Below, piece by piece: positions 21,501 through 31,561 of a DNA stretch of 64,000 bases. Numbering within the stretch: the stretch's first letter is position 1; every line of letters starts with the position of its first letter. Both the position numbers and the translations under genes were made by a program. The DNA lies in NCBI GenBank assembly GCA_001414485.1, contig LLEY01000133.1, positions 62,001 through 126,000 on the forward strand, written 5' to 3'. The stretch comes from Calycina herbarum (Eukaryota > Ascomycota > Leotiomycetes > Helotiales > Pezizellaceae). Below the pieces are notes generated by a model, which saw only the letters and a program-made list of their open reading frames with translations, made no database searches and was not told where the DNA came from.

Positions 21501-21699
21501 AGTCTTGTCGCCAATGTGAGTCGCCAACATAATTCAACTTTTCATCGTATACCATAATCCTCTTGTTGAAGGTATGGAACCTGAGCTTTCCATCTTGCCA
21601 TCGTTTTTGCTTGCGGGTGATGTCTGTGGTGTACAGACATCTGAATTCGATGACGGGGGCGGTATTCTGTGTCTGGGGAACTTCGTAATGCGCGGTCAT
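18553..21699 (-). CDS. MTE1: Mte1/Dbl2/ZGRF1-N (DUF2439) genome-stability protein
   Basis: An intronless frame of 1,048 residues. Residues ~15-90 form the DUF2439 domain shared by budding yeast Mte1, fission yeast Dbl2 and the N-terminus of human ZGRF1 (FRCLYTTDITRKQKRWQDG, then IMVYDE and GGTLVQVEE). These proteins bind D-loops and guide the Mph1/Fml1 helicase in recombination and at telomeres. The rest is disordered and Ser/Pro/Lys-rich, with two copies of a YAxNLTGxxLxL motif near 199-212 and 291-304, and a C-terminal GPWSKESFDLFGEW motif characteristic of the fungal family. Start and length fit the family. It is transcribed in the same direction as the upstream zinc-finger gene and divergent from the amphiphysin gene. 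The domain call is strong; function comes from family knowledge. Confidence 0.87.
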   Translation of the reverse strand: MTAHYEVPQTQNTAPVIEFRCLYTTDITRKQKRWQDGKLRFHTFNKRIMVYDEKLNYVGDSHWRQDYEFGEGEELKLERGGTLVQVEEQMEIVNQDLSELLNKRHKEKQGRAAAMANASPNSMGGRVQNFGTPSSSLKPKSLNALLTPSGHHGRAVLSTTSPFEERQLLNNGNQDSHENTRPTKRRKPNESIQTKSGYAQNLTGTMLTLASAKPSSTPTIKYEPFNKPTVTHKPKATIDLTLDDDTESTGSMPAERISKEDILEKRKERARAQKMKRRRSPPPKSTYASNLTGVALSLNRPTPMPSKKVTKKVAPPIQMDEYSDSSSSEDIERLVEVRRPASEPKRVVPKVKSASVRKTKTPRREPEELARPPLDVETSSKPSRLTDSPVGLESRSVPDRPVSSLRIKARPPRKMMMLMDRPSSGPSGNRKSVSKNGTKSNLNNSFSDNSEPAQSQATLCLEAYTRKQEENIQARLNGKIPRLNLDLGLDDMTSSSLLLDSPLDGGIDYQDIDRRLSQKSPPSELMESPPIQPLEPSSSATRNFVDDGMVGKLRNEAPVENEFEDWISDSEMMFEETPEIRNPSPSSRPNKNTQKNGPSKHSMPKSNTPPQPYTAESPPPNEPRPASIAPSQKISLLPTKPKGVFLDEKSSKDSSAQPLGLAEKPGSKALESARSSKTNILSKKAVPSPESERTTEPPKVSDSIRPQVSEILFRKGFARGNTVLPNGLSLQDLFQVSDDESDHIDPTRASKTDELLEQVVEVAKAVKTSPIATPTQVAQVMNMASLQPPKLNEKEARVELAQKAPMPSSKAVKERVNPEQQPAGLQSSIQAVKITDTDISLGSSLIKKSPKGSTSPPKISPEALQGPIAHFRSIVRSSSTNTPVLSVEERPPVADATSAVQPEPLINNPIGPPREGTVPDSVPLQEISSLPEPIAPAVTPRSNPIPDTRPSNGAGFRFVNDGGSTSQSADNGSGGDLVLSMAAMKNQPFKLTKPNPTIMSSRPPVPAFSASKNNVENEGKRRERRPVTETGPWSKESFDLFGEWGPLV

Positions 21700-22604
21700 T
21701 GTGAATGCTCGAGCATTGGAAAATGCTGCCCTGTTCGCGTAGGGAGTCGGAACAATTCATTGCATATGTTCTTTTCGAAAGGTGCGCTCATCAAGTCTGC
21801 AGGTGAAGTTGGGGCTCCTGGTTTGATGATGTTATCGAGTCGCGTCGCGAAAATGTTCGAGGGAGCGCAACTGACACCTGGGCACGTGAATTAGCCTTCC
21901 GCCTGCCCTGGAAGGTTCCTTCAGCTCCCAGAAAACAAGACATTCCTCTTCTAAAATTAACTTCAAATATCCGACTAATAATCCAATAATTATTCCCACG
22001 ATCGATACCTTTTATTCTCGTTCTTTGACAACCTGAGTTCCCGTCCGTGAATGATCAACGAGAAATAGTCCGTACAGGGGTCTCGTTCAGGCGTCATCTT
22101 GCCTGATAACCCCGCGAACCTGTTTCAAATCGTTACACGGTGAGCTCTGGGGCAAGCTCGCAAGACAATTGACAGCTCTGACAGCGCTGTACGTACAGTA
22201 AATCCACAACGGGATTCCATCCTCCACTGTCAATTGATCCTCTTCCCCTGGTGCGGTGCTCCTCTCTGATCTCACTCCTCTAATAAGTCCACCTCACATC
22301 CAAGGCAACACCATCTCCAACCTCTCGTGCCTTTCTATCCGTATTCCTTCACCAAGCGCGATTAACCTAGTGAGGCTGTGCCAGCACCACCGGCCTTGCT
22401 TCTTCTTACCAAGTACATCTCATTTGTTTTTTTGTCAACCTGTTGTCAACTTTCCCAACTGCCTCCCTACGTGATCATTGAATTGGTTCGCATCGATCGA
22501 TTTCATCGCATCGCATCACCAAACATTATCCTTCCTCGCCAAATACTTGGCAGGCAACAGTCCCCCCAAACAATTTCTACACAACACCACAATTTACAGC
22601 GAGG
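21700..22604. promoter_or_regulatory. Divergent promoter between MTE1 and amphiphysin gene
   Basis: A 905-bp gap lies between two divergent starts. The part nearest 22605 is C/T-rich, typical of fungal core promoters and leaders. No coding segment or repeat is supported. Confidence 0.5.
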
Positions 22605-24171
22605 ATGAATTCCATGCAGCGACAGATCGCGAAAGCGAGAGGGAAGGGTGGTTCAGATAATGCCAAAGTTTCTGTGCTGCTCAATGATTTCGAAGATGCG
22701 GATAAGATGCTTGCGAAGGTTAGTTGCTGCCCTATACCCTTCAAGGTTCATGGTGGGGGAGCTCTGCTAACGAATGTCTTGTCTAGATTATCGAAGCTTC
22801 CAAATCCTGGCGCGATTCCTGGGTCTCCATTCTCAACATCCAGCTGGGAACTGTCACTTTATTCGAGGAATTATATGACCCCATTGTTGGTGCCAGCGAT
22901 GGTCATGGCCACGAGCCCGTTATGACTTCGGACGCCCAACTCGATCGAACGGCGAAACTTAAGGTCGTATACGCGGATTTGAAGACGGATCTTCTCGAAG
23001 AGGTTGCTATGATGGATGCAAGAATTATAAAACCTGCCACCGATGCGAAGGATTTCCTGCAACCTTTACGAAAGACAATCAAGAAGAGAGAGAATAAGAG
23101 GGTGGATTGGGAGCGCTATATTGACAAAGTCAACACCTTACAATCCAAGAAGTTAAAGCGAACCGATCGCGAAAATGCAGCTTTGGCAAAGGCCGAGGAA
23201 GACCTTGCAGGCGCCGCAGATGTACGTTTTATCCAAAATTCTCTCTTTCTACAGGCTGTCGACGTCGCAAAACGGCGGCAGCCTGTGGAACATGTTCGTT
23301 CTAATTATTGTTACAGGCTTTCAAAGTCGCAGACGACAATCTGAAAGAGAAGCTTCCCCCCTTAATTGCCGCCGCCTTTTCGATAATCCCCCACCTCCTA
23401 AGCGTCCAGATCATGATCCAGAATACCCTTCTCGCTCAATACTACACAGTCCTCCACAACTACTGCGAGGAGAATGGATTTCCTTCACCCCCACCACCAA
23501 TGGCAGACGTCATCTCTGTATGGGAAATGGACTTCATCCCAATAAAAGAACAAGTAGAAAGAATCAACTGCATTGCTCGAGGAAAAGTCGTCCACCAACC
23601 AATGGCACTAGGAGACGACCCCAATCGCAAAGCCTCAGGTTCCGTAACCGGCCTAAACGTCCGCAATGGATTCTCAAGACGAACTCCTTCCCAAGGAAAA
23701 GTCTCAGCACCACCGTCCCCAAACCCAGAACCTCAAGATGCTCCCAGACCTATGCGAATACAATCCGCCTCAACCGTCCCCGTTTACTCGCCCCCAGCGC
23801 CCGAGCCATCACCCTCTCCCGAACCACCCTCATACACAACTCCCGATTACTCAAAATCACTAACCCCGGTCTCCTCATACTCAGCGCACTCCCCTGCTGG
23901 TCCGAGTATGGATTACTTCCAACGCGGAACAGTAGGCAAAAAGAAGCCTCCGCCTCCTCCACCGAAACCGAAACGTATCGCTTCCCGGAACTTCTTCCCG
24001 ATTGCAGAGGCGGTATACTCTTTTGATGGCCAGAGCGAGGGAGATCTCAGTTTTCGGGAGGGAGACCAGATTAAGGTTCTTAAGAAGACGGAGAGTACTG
24101 ATGATTGGTGGGAGGGTGAGCTGAGGGGGAAGAAGGGGAGTTTTCCGGCGAATTATTGCAAACTTGTTTAG
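22605..24171 (+). CDS. hob1: Amphiphysin/Rvs167-type BAR-SH3 protein
   Basis: Three exons (22605..22718, 22787..23221, 23317..24171), all phase 0, encode 467 residues. Residues ~5-245 are a BAR domain (IAKARGKGGSDNAK, then DFLQPLRKTIKKRENKRVDWERY and an AAFSIIPHLLSVQ segment) that bends membranes. Residues ~245-400 are a Pro/Ser-rich linker ending in PPPPPPKPKR. Residues ~410-467 are an SH3 domain (AVYSFDGQSEGDLSFREGD, DDWWEGEL, GSFPANYCKLV). Rvs167/Hob1 proteins drive endocytic vesicle scission at actin patches with Rvs161/Hob3. Intron 2 contains a second usable acceptor (CTACAG, 23250-23255) whose use would frameshift into an early stop before the SH3 domain. Length and order match the family. 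Confidence 0.95.
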
Positions 24172-26729
24172 CGGGTTCGTTTTTAGATGGTAGAATTGGG
24201 ATGGGATGGGAAATAGGATATTATGAATGTGCATGCGCTTGGTGCATGATTTTATGATTGATGACATTTGATGGAGGGCAAGGGAAAAATCTTTGTGTTT
24301 TGAGATGGATGGGTTCGTGAGTGGGTCGGCGTTGGGAGTTTGTGGGACGGGGTGGGATGGTACTGGGTAATTAAAATAAAATACATGATGAGCTTTGAGG
24401 ACTCTTGCTTTTTTGGTTGCTATTTTTTTTCTTTGATTTTTTATATTGATATATTTCAAGGGGGGGATGTTGCAATTTATTAACTCTACTTGGAAGTACC
24501 CTCCGGAGGGTAGGTAAGCAACTTTCCCTTTTACATTTCAGAAAATGTATTATACTGATTGTTTGGGATAATTAAATGAGATGACTAGACTTACAGGAAG
24601 TTTTCGGATAATGGTTATCTTTTATTGTGTATGACGTTGTCCCTTTGACGCCTGAGAAAAGATATTATACTCAATGGTTGGAAAATTTGAATTAAGTAAC
24701 GAGACTTACAAGAAGATTTTGAATAATAATTATCTTTTGTTATGTCTGCTCTGCTTCTTCCAATATAAGGAACGTTGGTAAAAACTCTTACACTTGAATG
24801 GGGGAAAAGACGAGTCCAACGAAGCCTAGTTCTCTCACGATGAAATGTTGAGATAAGATATACGAATACGTGAAACTAAGAAGACATGAGAGGCGTTCCG
24901 GTTTGGATGATGAAATTAGATAGTTTCTTCGTCTGGGGTTTTTTATGCTGTCGTGGTTTTGTTGTCGATTCTTGGTTTACTGTCGATGTTTTACTCTTTT
25001 GAACGTATCGCTGGATATGGCGTCGGTTCGTTCGGATAGAAAGTTCGAATGGAAAGTTCAAACGGAAAGTTCAAAACCTGGAAGATTCGTAGGGGTGAAT
25101 GTTAATGAGGGTGAAGTGTGGAGAAAAGGCTTGTGACGGAAGTGCGGAAGTCGACAAATTTTTGTCGCGTAGGGGGAAGGAGCGAGGAGTGACATTCGTG
25201 CCTTCCCTCACTACCACAACTGGGAGACTAAGAACGATAGAATGCTATGGATTAAACGAATTCGAGATGTTAGTTTGAATGTGGGGTGATATTGTTTGGT
25301 GTTGTTAGAGCTCACTCTGCAAAGACTTGTAGCTCTCAATAGTAATTAAATTACTAAAACATTTGTTGTCGAAAATTGTATCTTCGGTTACTCTGAATTC
25401 TAGCTAGAAGTGATTATAGTATCTATATCTAAACGATATCTATTAAATATAATTTTCCTCGATTCCTAAAACAATTAATTTCATTTGATAGAGTTACACG
25501 AAAGAGTTATTAGTAATAACTCCTACTTTTCTCTGGTTCTTTTGTAAAGTATATACTTTATTGAATTTGTTTCAATCTGCTTGTATAATTTAGTTATTTA
25601 AGTGTAATATAATGTGGAATGGCTTTGAAATAGGGTTTGCTTAAAGAAATTATTCTATAAATTTTAGTTAATTAAGTTGATTAAACTAGGTTACTCAAAG
25701 TACTCAAAATTACTCTAGATAAGTAATATTGTGTTTCTCAGATACTATTGCAAATTTTTTCCGTTACTTTAATCGTCTCGCGTAAGCGAATTATTTCAGT
25801 ATGTATACGATAAGCTCCTAACAGCTACGAATACACTCAAGCTGAAGATAACCCAGCATGTTGAATCTTCGCGGTCGCCTCAGAGAGCTATAGGCCTTCA
25901 CACAACGTGAATGAAGTTATTGGACTCGTTCATCTGAATGGTTTTGGTTTGTCAAAAGAACTATCACTCTTAAACCCAATTCTACCGTCGAAGTAATCCT
26001 TTCCGTTTGTATGTAACTTCAAAATTCAACCAAAAGTTAGTGGTTACTGCTTTCTTCTGAAATTAGCTGTTGCTAGACAAGTGAATTATCTATAGCTTTG
26101 CTGAAGCGGAAAGTGAAAAGAGGTATAGGGTGTCATGAATCTCTGGTGGCTTTGAGCCCTCTGCTGGTTTTCAGCAGATTATCGTCTTGCCTTGAAATAA
26201 ATATCTCTCGACTTGATTCAGCATGATTAAATGAGTGAATCTCCTGAGTAGCCTCAAGGAGTATGACTTCAGAGCCGATCTTGAACTCAACTCTATCTTC
26301 ATACATCTGAGTGGTCCATTTTTCTCGCTTAGCCTCAGAGAGGAGTAAGTTCTAGATGTGACAAACAAGTTGAGCGAGAAGTAGTAAAACAATTGTTTGA
26401 AAGGCTAGTGAATAGGTTACTAAGGATTTTCTTTATAGCTAAATACAAATTTACATAAATCTATTACTCTGCTGGTTTGGGACAGCTGAACCGACTAAAT
26501 ATTGTTGCGACAATCATAATTGAATTTTATTCACTGCCTGATCTCTCTTCAAAGTAAATTGAAGTAAATGACTTAATTTTCTTACACTCTCTGAAGTAAT
26601 GGAACTCGATAGATAAAGTCATGTTGAAGCTCTCCGACCTACTGAAGTACAGTACCTTGGGCTTGTTCAAGGCTGTGCTTTGAATTCACTACCTGACCTG
26701 TGTTCCTAGACCAACCTCTTATTCACCCA
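24172..26729. other. Gene-free, increasingly AT-rich intergenic stretch
   Basis: About 2.5 kb lie between the convergent amphiphysin gene and the oxygenase pseudogene. Composition becomes strongly AT-rich from about 25300. No frame over 75 codons looks real. A degenerate direct duplication sits at 24548-24750. The rest may be decayed repeat sequence, but no termini are visible. Confidence 0.5.
24548..24750. repeat. Degenerate tandem duplication, ~85 bp units offset by 115 bp
   Basis: Two copies begin TATTATACT at 24548 and 24663. Shared blocks in the same order are GACTTACA, AGAAG/GGAAG, a GGATAAT/GAATAAT string, and ATTATCTTTT/GTTATCTTTT. They are clearly related but diverged, mostly by transitions. 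Confidence 0.7.
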
Positions 26730-28317
26730 TCAAAATTCATCAACAACAATGGCCAAACTTCTAGGAAAAGGAGTCCACGCATCAAGCATTTCATTCAAAA
26801 ATACTTTAAAGGTCGTCCCCGGCAAAAACTTCCACTTCAATTTCGCAGCTGGTCCGGCCCTTCTCAAATTCTTCAGTCGCGCAAATGCCCTCAACTGCAC
26901 CGCTAGACTTGTAAATGCGCCCTCTCGTCCAAGGCATTGATGCGCACCCCATCCTTGATGGATGTATTCCTCCTCTGGACGATCAAGCTTAATTTCGAGT
27001 GGATCTGGGAATTTATCGGGGTCGGTACCAGCGTGTAGGAAATCGAGGAAGATAGTTTCGCCTTGTCTGGCGGTAATGGTTCTTGACCCGTCGATAATTG
27101 TGGCAGTCGGGGCAGCACAGATGCGAAAAACGCCGTAGGCTGGACTGCAGCTTATACGAAGGGATTCGAGGACGTATTTTCGAATCTTTTGGAGGGACTC
27201 GGGGGCGTCGTCTTGCGCTAGTCGTTTTACTTCCTCCCAGTGGACAGCGTTGGCTTCTTCGACCCAGAAATCGAGCATCATTGCGAACTGAGTATATGTT
27301 AGGAGGAAATGGACAACCAGGAGATGGGAATTGAACAATACTTACACCTTGCGCTGGTATTGGGCCCCCAGCTGCTGCAGTTGGAACGATAGTATCGGCA
27401 ATATAGCTCGTGTCTTTACCAGTAGCCGCGATACGCTTGATGAGTTTCGCGCCAAATTCATGAAGGGCAGTCCTCTCGTGGCCGATATCAAAAGTAGCCT
27501 CGATCATGCTCAACGGGTGAAAGCCATGTTGTAGACCCCTTTCCACAGCAGGTGTGATTACTTCTGTCAACTTTTTCGCAGCAGCTCGACCATTTTGGCG
27601 AAGGGCAAACGAAATAGATGGATCGAGGTCTAAGAATGAGCACTGGAAGACGGAGGTAAAAGCATCATGTAAGTCTTTGGCAGAGAAGTCTTCAGTCAAT
27701 GGAATATGTCAGAGCTGGGCCATGAAGATGACATGGCTGGGATTTCCAATGTCACGAACAGCGTCGAGATGATAGCCATTCCTAAGCTTGCGGGAGTGTT
27801 TCTTCATAAGATTGCAAGTAATCTGCTCGAAAGCAGCGTGAAACTGTTCTTTGGCGGGTTCAGAGCTGTATATAGCATGCATGCAGATGGATTTTTGCTC
27901 TGCATTCCGTGCTTTAACTCCACTGAGCATCCAATCTCGATAGGTCAGGTCAAAAACTTTGGGACCCCCTGTGATAGTCAGAAAACGGACAAAAAGTAGT
28001 GCAAAGTCGACTTACAAGGAACTTTAAAGTCCGTCTGATCTCCGAAGACATTGACAATACCCTGCCAAGTCGTGACCGGAATTGGCGCTTTCTGTTTAGA
28101 TGGACGCTTGTATGTAAAGTCCTGTTCCAAGCCCAAGTCCTTCAAGATCTTTCTCGCTTCGGATGGGACTGTCAGGGGGAACATAGCATACACACTATTG
28201 CCTGTGTACCTGCCGGGATATGCGTGGTGAAGGAGCTTATGAATAGTAACACCTTGTGCCACTCCCTTTTTGGATGCAATATCTTTATATCTAAATGCAG
28301 TCAAGTTTGCTGGAAGG

Positions 28318-28779
28318 CAGTGTGAGCAATGAGTAGAGTAGAGTAGAGTAGAGACTACTACTATACTCTACTTACTACTACTCGAGTAGTACTCTAGAGT
28401 AGTGGAGTAGTACGGGCCGAATCGGGCCGGGACGGGCCTGGGCTCGGGGTGGCATCGGAATGGCGTTCCAGGGCTGTCCGGGAGCTTAAGCGGGATCTTC
28501 TTTCTACTCTGTCTACTATGTAACTTCTTTGATAATAGTCTTAATAGATTAGCTATTAATTATATAAATATAAAAAGAAGTTTTTATTATATATAACTAC
28601 TAATATTACTAATAATAAGCTTTATAAGCCTTATAAATGCAAATATATAAATATTACTAAGACCACTTAAGACTATTCGAGTAGTCTTAAGTTAATACTC
28701 TACTCTACTCATCCGACCCGCTACTCATACTCTACTCTACTACTCAAGAGTACTACTCAAGTAGTTTGTGTTCACACTG
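28318..28779. mobile_element. hAT-like MITE (462 bp) with 8-bp target duplication
   Basis: The target duplication CTGGAAGG is at 28310-28317 and 28780-28787. The element starts CAGTGTGAGCA and ends TGTTCACACTG, an 11-bp inverted repeat with one mismatch. An 8-bp duplication with CAG...CTG ends is the hAT signature. The interior has no transposase: it holds repeated GAGTA/TACTC strings near both ends, a GC-rich core (near 28410-28500) and an AT-rich arm. It is inserted in the oxygenase pseudogene. Confidence 0.9.
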
Positions 28780-28804
28780 CTGGAAGGTTATCAATGGTGT
28801 AAAA

Positions 28805-28963
28805 TGTGAGAGTTTTTGATTTAGTGAATAGGCTCGCTTTTGAGCTTTTGAGCTCGCTAAGCGAGATTGCGGATGTATCCTTCCACAGATGTATAAATAG
28901 CCAGGGAAGAGCTTCTCTCTTCCCTCCTCGCGAACAATCTATTCTTTGATCCCCACCATAACA
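28805..28963. mobile_element. Small insertion (159 bp) with 5-bp target duplication
   Basis: It is flanked by TAAAA at 28800-28804 and 28964-28968, and sits exactly where the oxygenase frame would otherwise continue. Ends are TGTGAGAG and CCATAACA, so only weakly inverted, with a related GAATAG string inset from each end. Inside are two hairpins: CTCGCTAAGCGAG (28853-28865) and GGGAAGAG...CTCTTCCC (about 28904-28924). It is not an intron, because no AG lies at the required acceptor position. Family unknown. Confidence 0.7.
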
Positions 28964-29220
28964 TAAAAACGATCTCCACGAACTAACGAAACAGCATCAG
29001 AAAGAATTGCCTTTGTAATGGTTTCGCCTGCGCACAATCCCGATGCATTAGTGATGAGTGGTTTTGCCTCTTCGACCATCAAGCCAGGATATAGCTCAAC
29101 ATTATCTGGATGGGTATACAAAGCCTCCAAAGAAGCAGCTACATCAGGATCAGAATTGATATCACTAAAAGTCTTGTGACTGGTCAAGCTAAAGAAATTC
29201 CTCAGCTCGTTAAAACTAGC

Positions 29221-29851
29221 AGGTACATAGCATCGGCCCGGTTCATTTCCGAGCTTATTTGTCTTTACTTGGGAGAATAAGTGCTTATAGATAGATAAGA
29301 GGTAGCGTGGAATGAATTGCAACGACTGTGTGAGAGAAAATTGTCGAAGATCAGGCCGACCCAAATCGCCCTGCTAAGAAGGTAGAAAACGAGATTCCAT
29401 AGAAACATTGATGAAAGGATAAGAAGGCTTTGAATCCAGAGTGTTCTGTAGAGGAGGATGAAGCTTAGATTTCGATGTGAATGAAAAGATTTCCAAAAGT
29501 AGAACAAGATTCGACGGTGAAATTTTATTCGACGGCTCAAGAACGTTCGGATATAAAGACCGTCAAATTGAATAGTGACCACTCAGCATCCTCATCCCGA
29601 ATACCCACAATAGAGCTTGCGCTTTCGTAAAGCAGAAGAAACCAACAATTTTTATCTACTAACTATGGCCCTAGGCAATAGCAGTGAAGTACAAAATAGG
29701 AGTTGATCTTGCTAGTAGGAGAGTAGCTTAACATAGTGAATTTATTAGAAAGAAAGAGTCTTGTAAATTCAGATAAATAGAGCAACAACAAGTAGGTTTT
29801 GCGTACAAGTACAGAGCGTTTCTCCACTGGGAGATTGCAATCTTTCTAGAA
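29221..29851. other. Intergenic stretch upstream of the oxygenase relic
   Basis: Open frames here do not match the missing N-terminal part of a Ppo enzyme, so the truncation point is near 29220. Nothing else is recognised; it also contains the 3' flank of the DUF427 gene. Confidence 0.45.
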
Positions 29852-30398
29852 TTACAAGTGTCTAGTCTCCTTACTTCCCTTGATCAATCCCTCAAGTTCA
29901 CTGGTAACCCAACCGCCATAGAAATCGCCCGGTTGTGGCTTGACTTCTTCGCCGTCGACATAACATTCCCAAGGCCCGGCATAGAAACTCAAATGGTCCT
30001 TCAACGCCACGAATCTCTCGGTGGGATTCTCATATGTCCATATCCTATCTCTGACAGTTTCTTCCTGTTCTGTTTCGGAGCCCTTGAGGGAGGTTATGGA
30101 AAAGTATTTTGCCCATCCTTTCCATTCGCAGAATGTTGAGCGTTTTGTGGGTATGATGGGAACGAGGATTGAGGATGGTGGGAGATAATATGCTGGAAAT
30201 CATGTTAGAGTTGAATTGACAGCGGGTTGTGGGCTAGGTAAGATTACTTGGTGGATGATAGGTTTCGAGGACCCAGTATGCTTCTTTTGTATCTGCTATT
30301 AATTGACCCCGCCATTTTATTTGAAGGTGTCGAGAAGTGCGTTCAATGAGAGGTGGACGTGGGAAAGATTGTACATTCATGGGTACCTTTGGAGGCAT
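29852..30398 (-). CDS. DUF427 domain protein
   Basis: Two exons (30398..30248, 30192..29852) separated by a 55-nt GTAATC...TTCCAG intron give 163 residues. The start is MPPKVPMNVQSFPRPP; an in-frame ATG six codons later (30380) is also possible. The protein matches DUF427 throughout: an N-terminal strand pair, the AYWVLETYHPPTYYLPP signature spanning the splice, SFCEWKG-type STFCEWKGWAKY, and AGPWECYVDGEEVKPQPGDFYGGWV. The biochemical function of DUF427 is not established to my knowledge. It is head-to-head with DID2. Both exons carry diagnostic residues, so the model is secure although neither exon is a long frame alone. Confidence 0.9.
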
Positions 30399-30738
30399 CT
30401 AGGTGTTCAAGAAGTCGAAAGAAAATAAAGAGATTGGGTAAAAGAAGACCAGAAAAGAGAGAAAGATGATACAAATGGAAAAGTAAAGGAGAGGTGGATT
30501 TCGAGTCATTCAAGTTGTTGAGTTGATCAAAGAAGGAAGGCGTGGAGGGGTAAGTCAATAAATATATGCACTACTAGGCTTAGTAGGCTGCCGTTCGGAT
30601 ACGTCACAAGCCGCTTCTCCATTCACAAGGCACAAGGCTACAACCCAACTTGGTACCCCAACCTTATCACTATCTCGACATCAAGTTCCAGAACACAACC
30701 CCTCTCGCCTCCCTCTCCTCTACCATATTATCGCAATC
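30399..30738. promoter_or_regulatory. Bidirectional promoter, DUF427 gene / DID2
   Basis: 340 bp separate the two start codons. It holds an A/G-rich stretch (about 30410-30500, C/T-rich on the minus strand) facing the DUF427 gene and a C/T-rich stretch facing DID2. The spacing implies overlapping regulation. No specific operator is claimed. Confidence 0.55.
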
Positions 30739-31561
30739 ATGTCGGGACTTGAGAAAGCGTTGTTCAACCTCAAGGTCAGTTCGCCCTTATCTCGATTCCT
30801 CTCCAACCCCTCTCCGACCGACAGCCTGTAACGATTCGCTCGGCGTCCCAGATGTCCTGAACGCATGCTGATGGGAATATCAAATAGTTTACCACGAAGC
30901 AACTCAATCGACAAGCCGCGAAAGCAGGCAAAGACGAGAAAACCGAGAAGGATAAGCTCAAGAAGGCAGATACCCCTCCCTCCACCCCACCTAGCCAAGT
31001 CTAACCACCCAATAGGCAATCCAACAAGGCCACAACGATATCGCAAAGATCTACGCACAGAATGCCATCCGGAAACAAAACGAGAGACTGAATCTGTTGA
31101 GATTGGGAAGCAGGATCGATGCCGTTGCTAGCAGAGTGCAGACCGCAGTTACGATGCGCCAAGTTACGGGCAGTATGATGAATGTGGTCAAGGGAATGGA
31201 CCAGGCGATGAAGGCTATGGATTTAGAAAAGGTACAGCTTCTTCCTTGCTTTGGTGCTGGCAGTATCTAATGCGCGGCGCTTCGATAGATTTCTGCTGTG
31301 ATGGATCGATTCGAAACACAATTCGAGGACTTAGACGTCGCAACCGGATATTACGAGAACGCAACCACATCAGCCACCGCGGTCGGAACCCCACAAGAAG
31401 ATGTTGATAGACTCATGAATCAAGTCGCAGACGAGGCTGGTGTTGAGTTACATCAAGAAATGGAGGGCGCCAAGCCGGTTGCGTCTACGCCGGTAAAGAG
31501 TGGACCGACAGAGGTTGAAGAAGATGGATTGGGAGAGAGGTTGAGAGCACTACGGTCTTGA
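30739..31561 (+). CDS. DID2: ESCRT-III protein Did2/Vps46 (CHMP1)
   Basis: Four exons (30739..30774, 30888..30965, 31016..31231, 31289..31561) encode 200 residues, the usual Did2 length. The order is a basic Snf7-type helical core ([39 protein letters not shown]), an acidic C-terminal half, and a terminal MIM1 motif ([11 protein letters not shown]) that binds the Vps4 MIT domain. Did2 recruits Vps4 to disassemble ESCRT-III at endosomes. Intron 2 (30966-31015, 50 nt) appears to start with GC rather than GT: the conserved KLKK|AIQQG junction is only restored by a GCAGAT...CAATAG intron, and no GT donor is available there. Confidence 0.94.

Larger units (their letters stand above)
26730..29220 (-). 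pseudogene. 5'-truncated Ppo (psi-factor/linoleate diol synthase-type) dioxygenase-P450 pseudogene
   Basis: Recognisable parts, 5' to 3': the last ~90 residues of the haem-peroxidase dioxygenase domain (29220-28969: NELRNFF, HKTFSDINSDP, VELYPGLMVEEAKP, ILSDAVSLVRGDRFY), then the P450 half. The P450 exons are 28317..28016, 27968..27346 and 27287..26730, with intact GT-AG introns. The haem-ligand motif GWGAHQCLGRE is present. Ppo enzymes oxygenate linoleic acid to oxylipins that balance sexual and asexual development. Lesions: the dioxygenase catalytic region upstream is missing; two insertions (28318-28779 and 28805-28963) split the coding sequence just after DRFY; and there is an in-frame TGA at 27709-27711. 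Removing the insertions and one duplication copy each restores the frame across the join, so the ancestor was continuous. Confidence 0.9.

Noticed and set aside
28328..28360. GAGTA microsatellite
   Set aside because: It is part of the subterminal sequence of the hAT-like MITE rather than an independent simple repeat.
28969..29364. Stand-alone 141-codon gene
   Set aside because: The frame is the C-terminal end of a Ppo dioxygenase domain cut by an insertion, not a separate gene; its N-terminal ~50 residues do not match the family.
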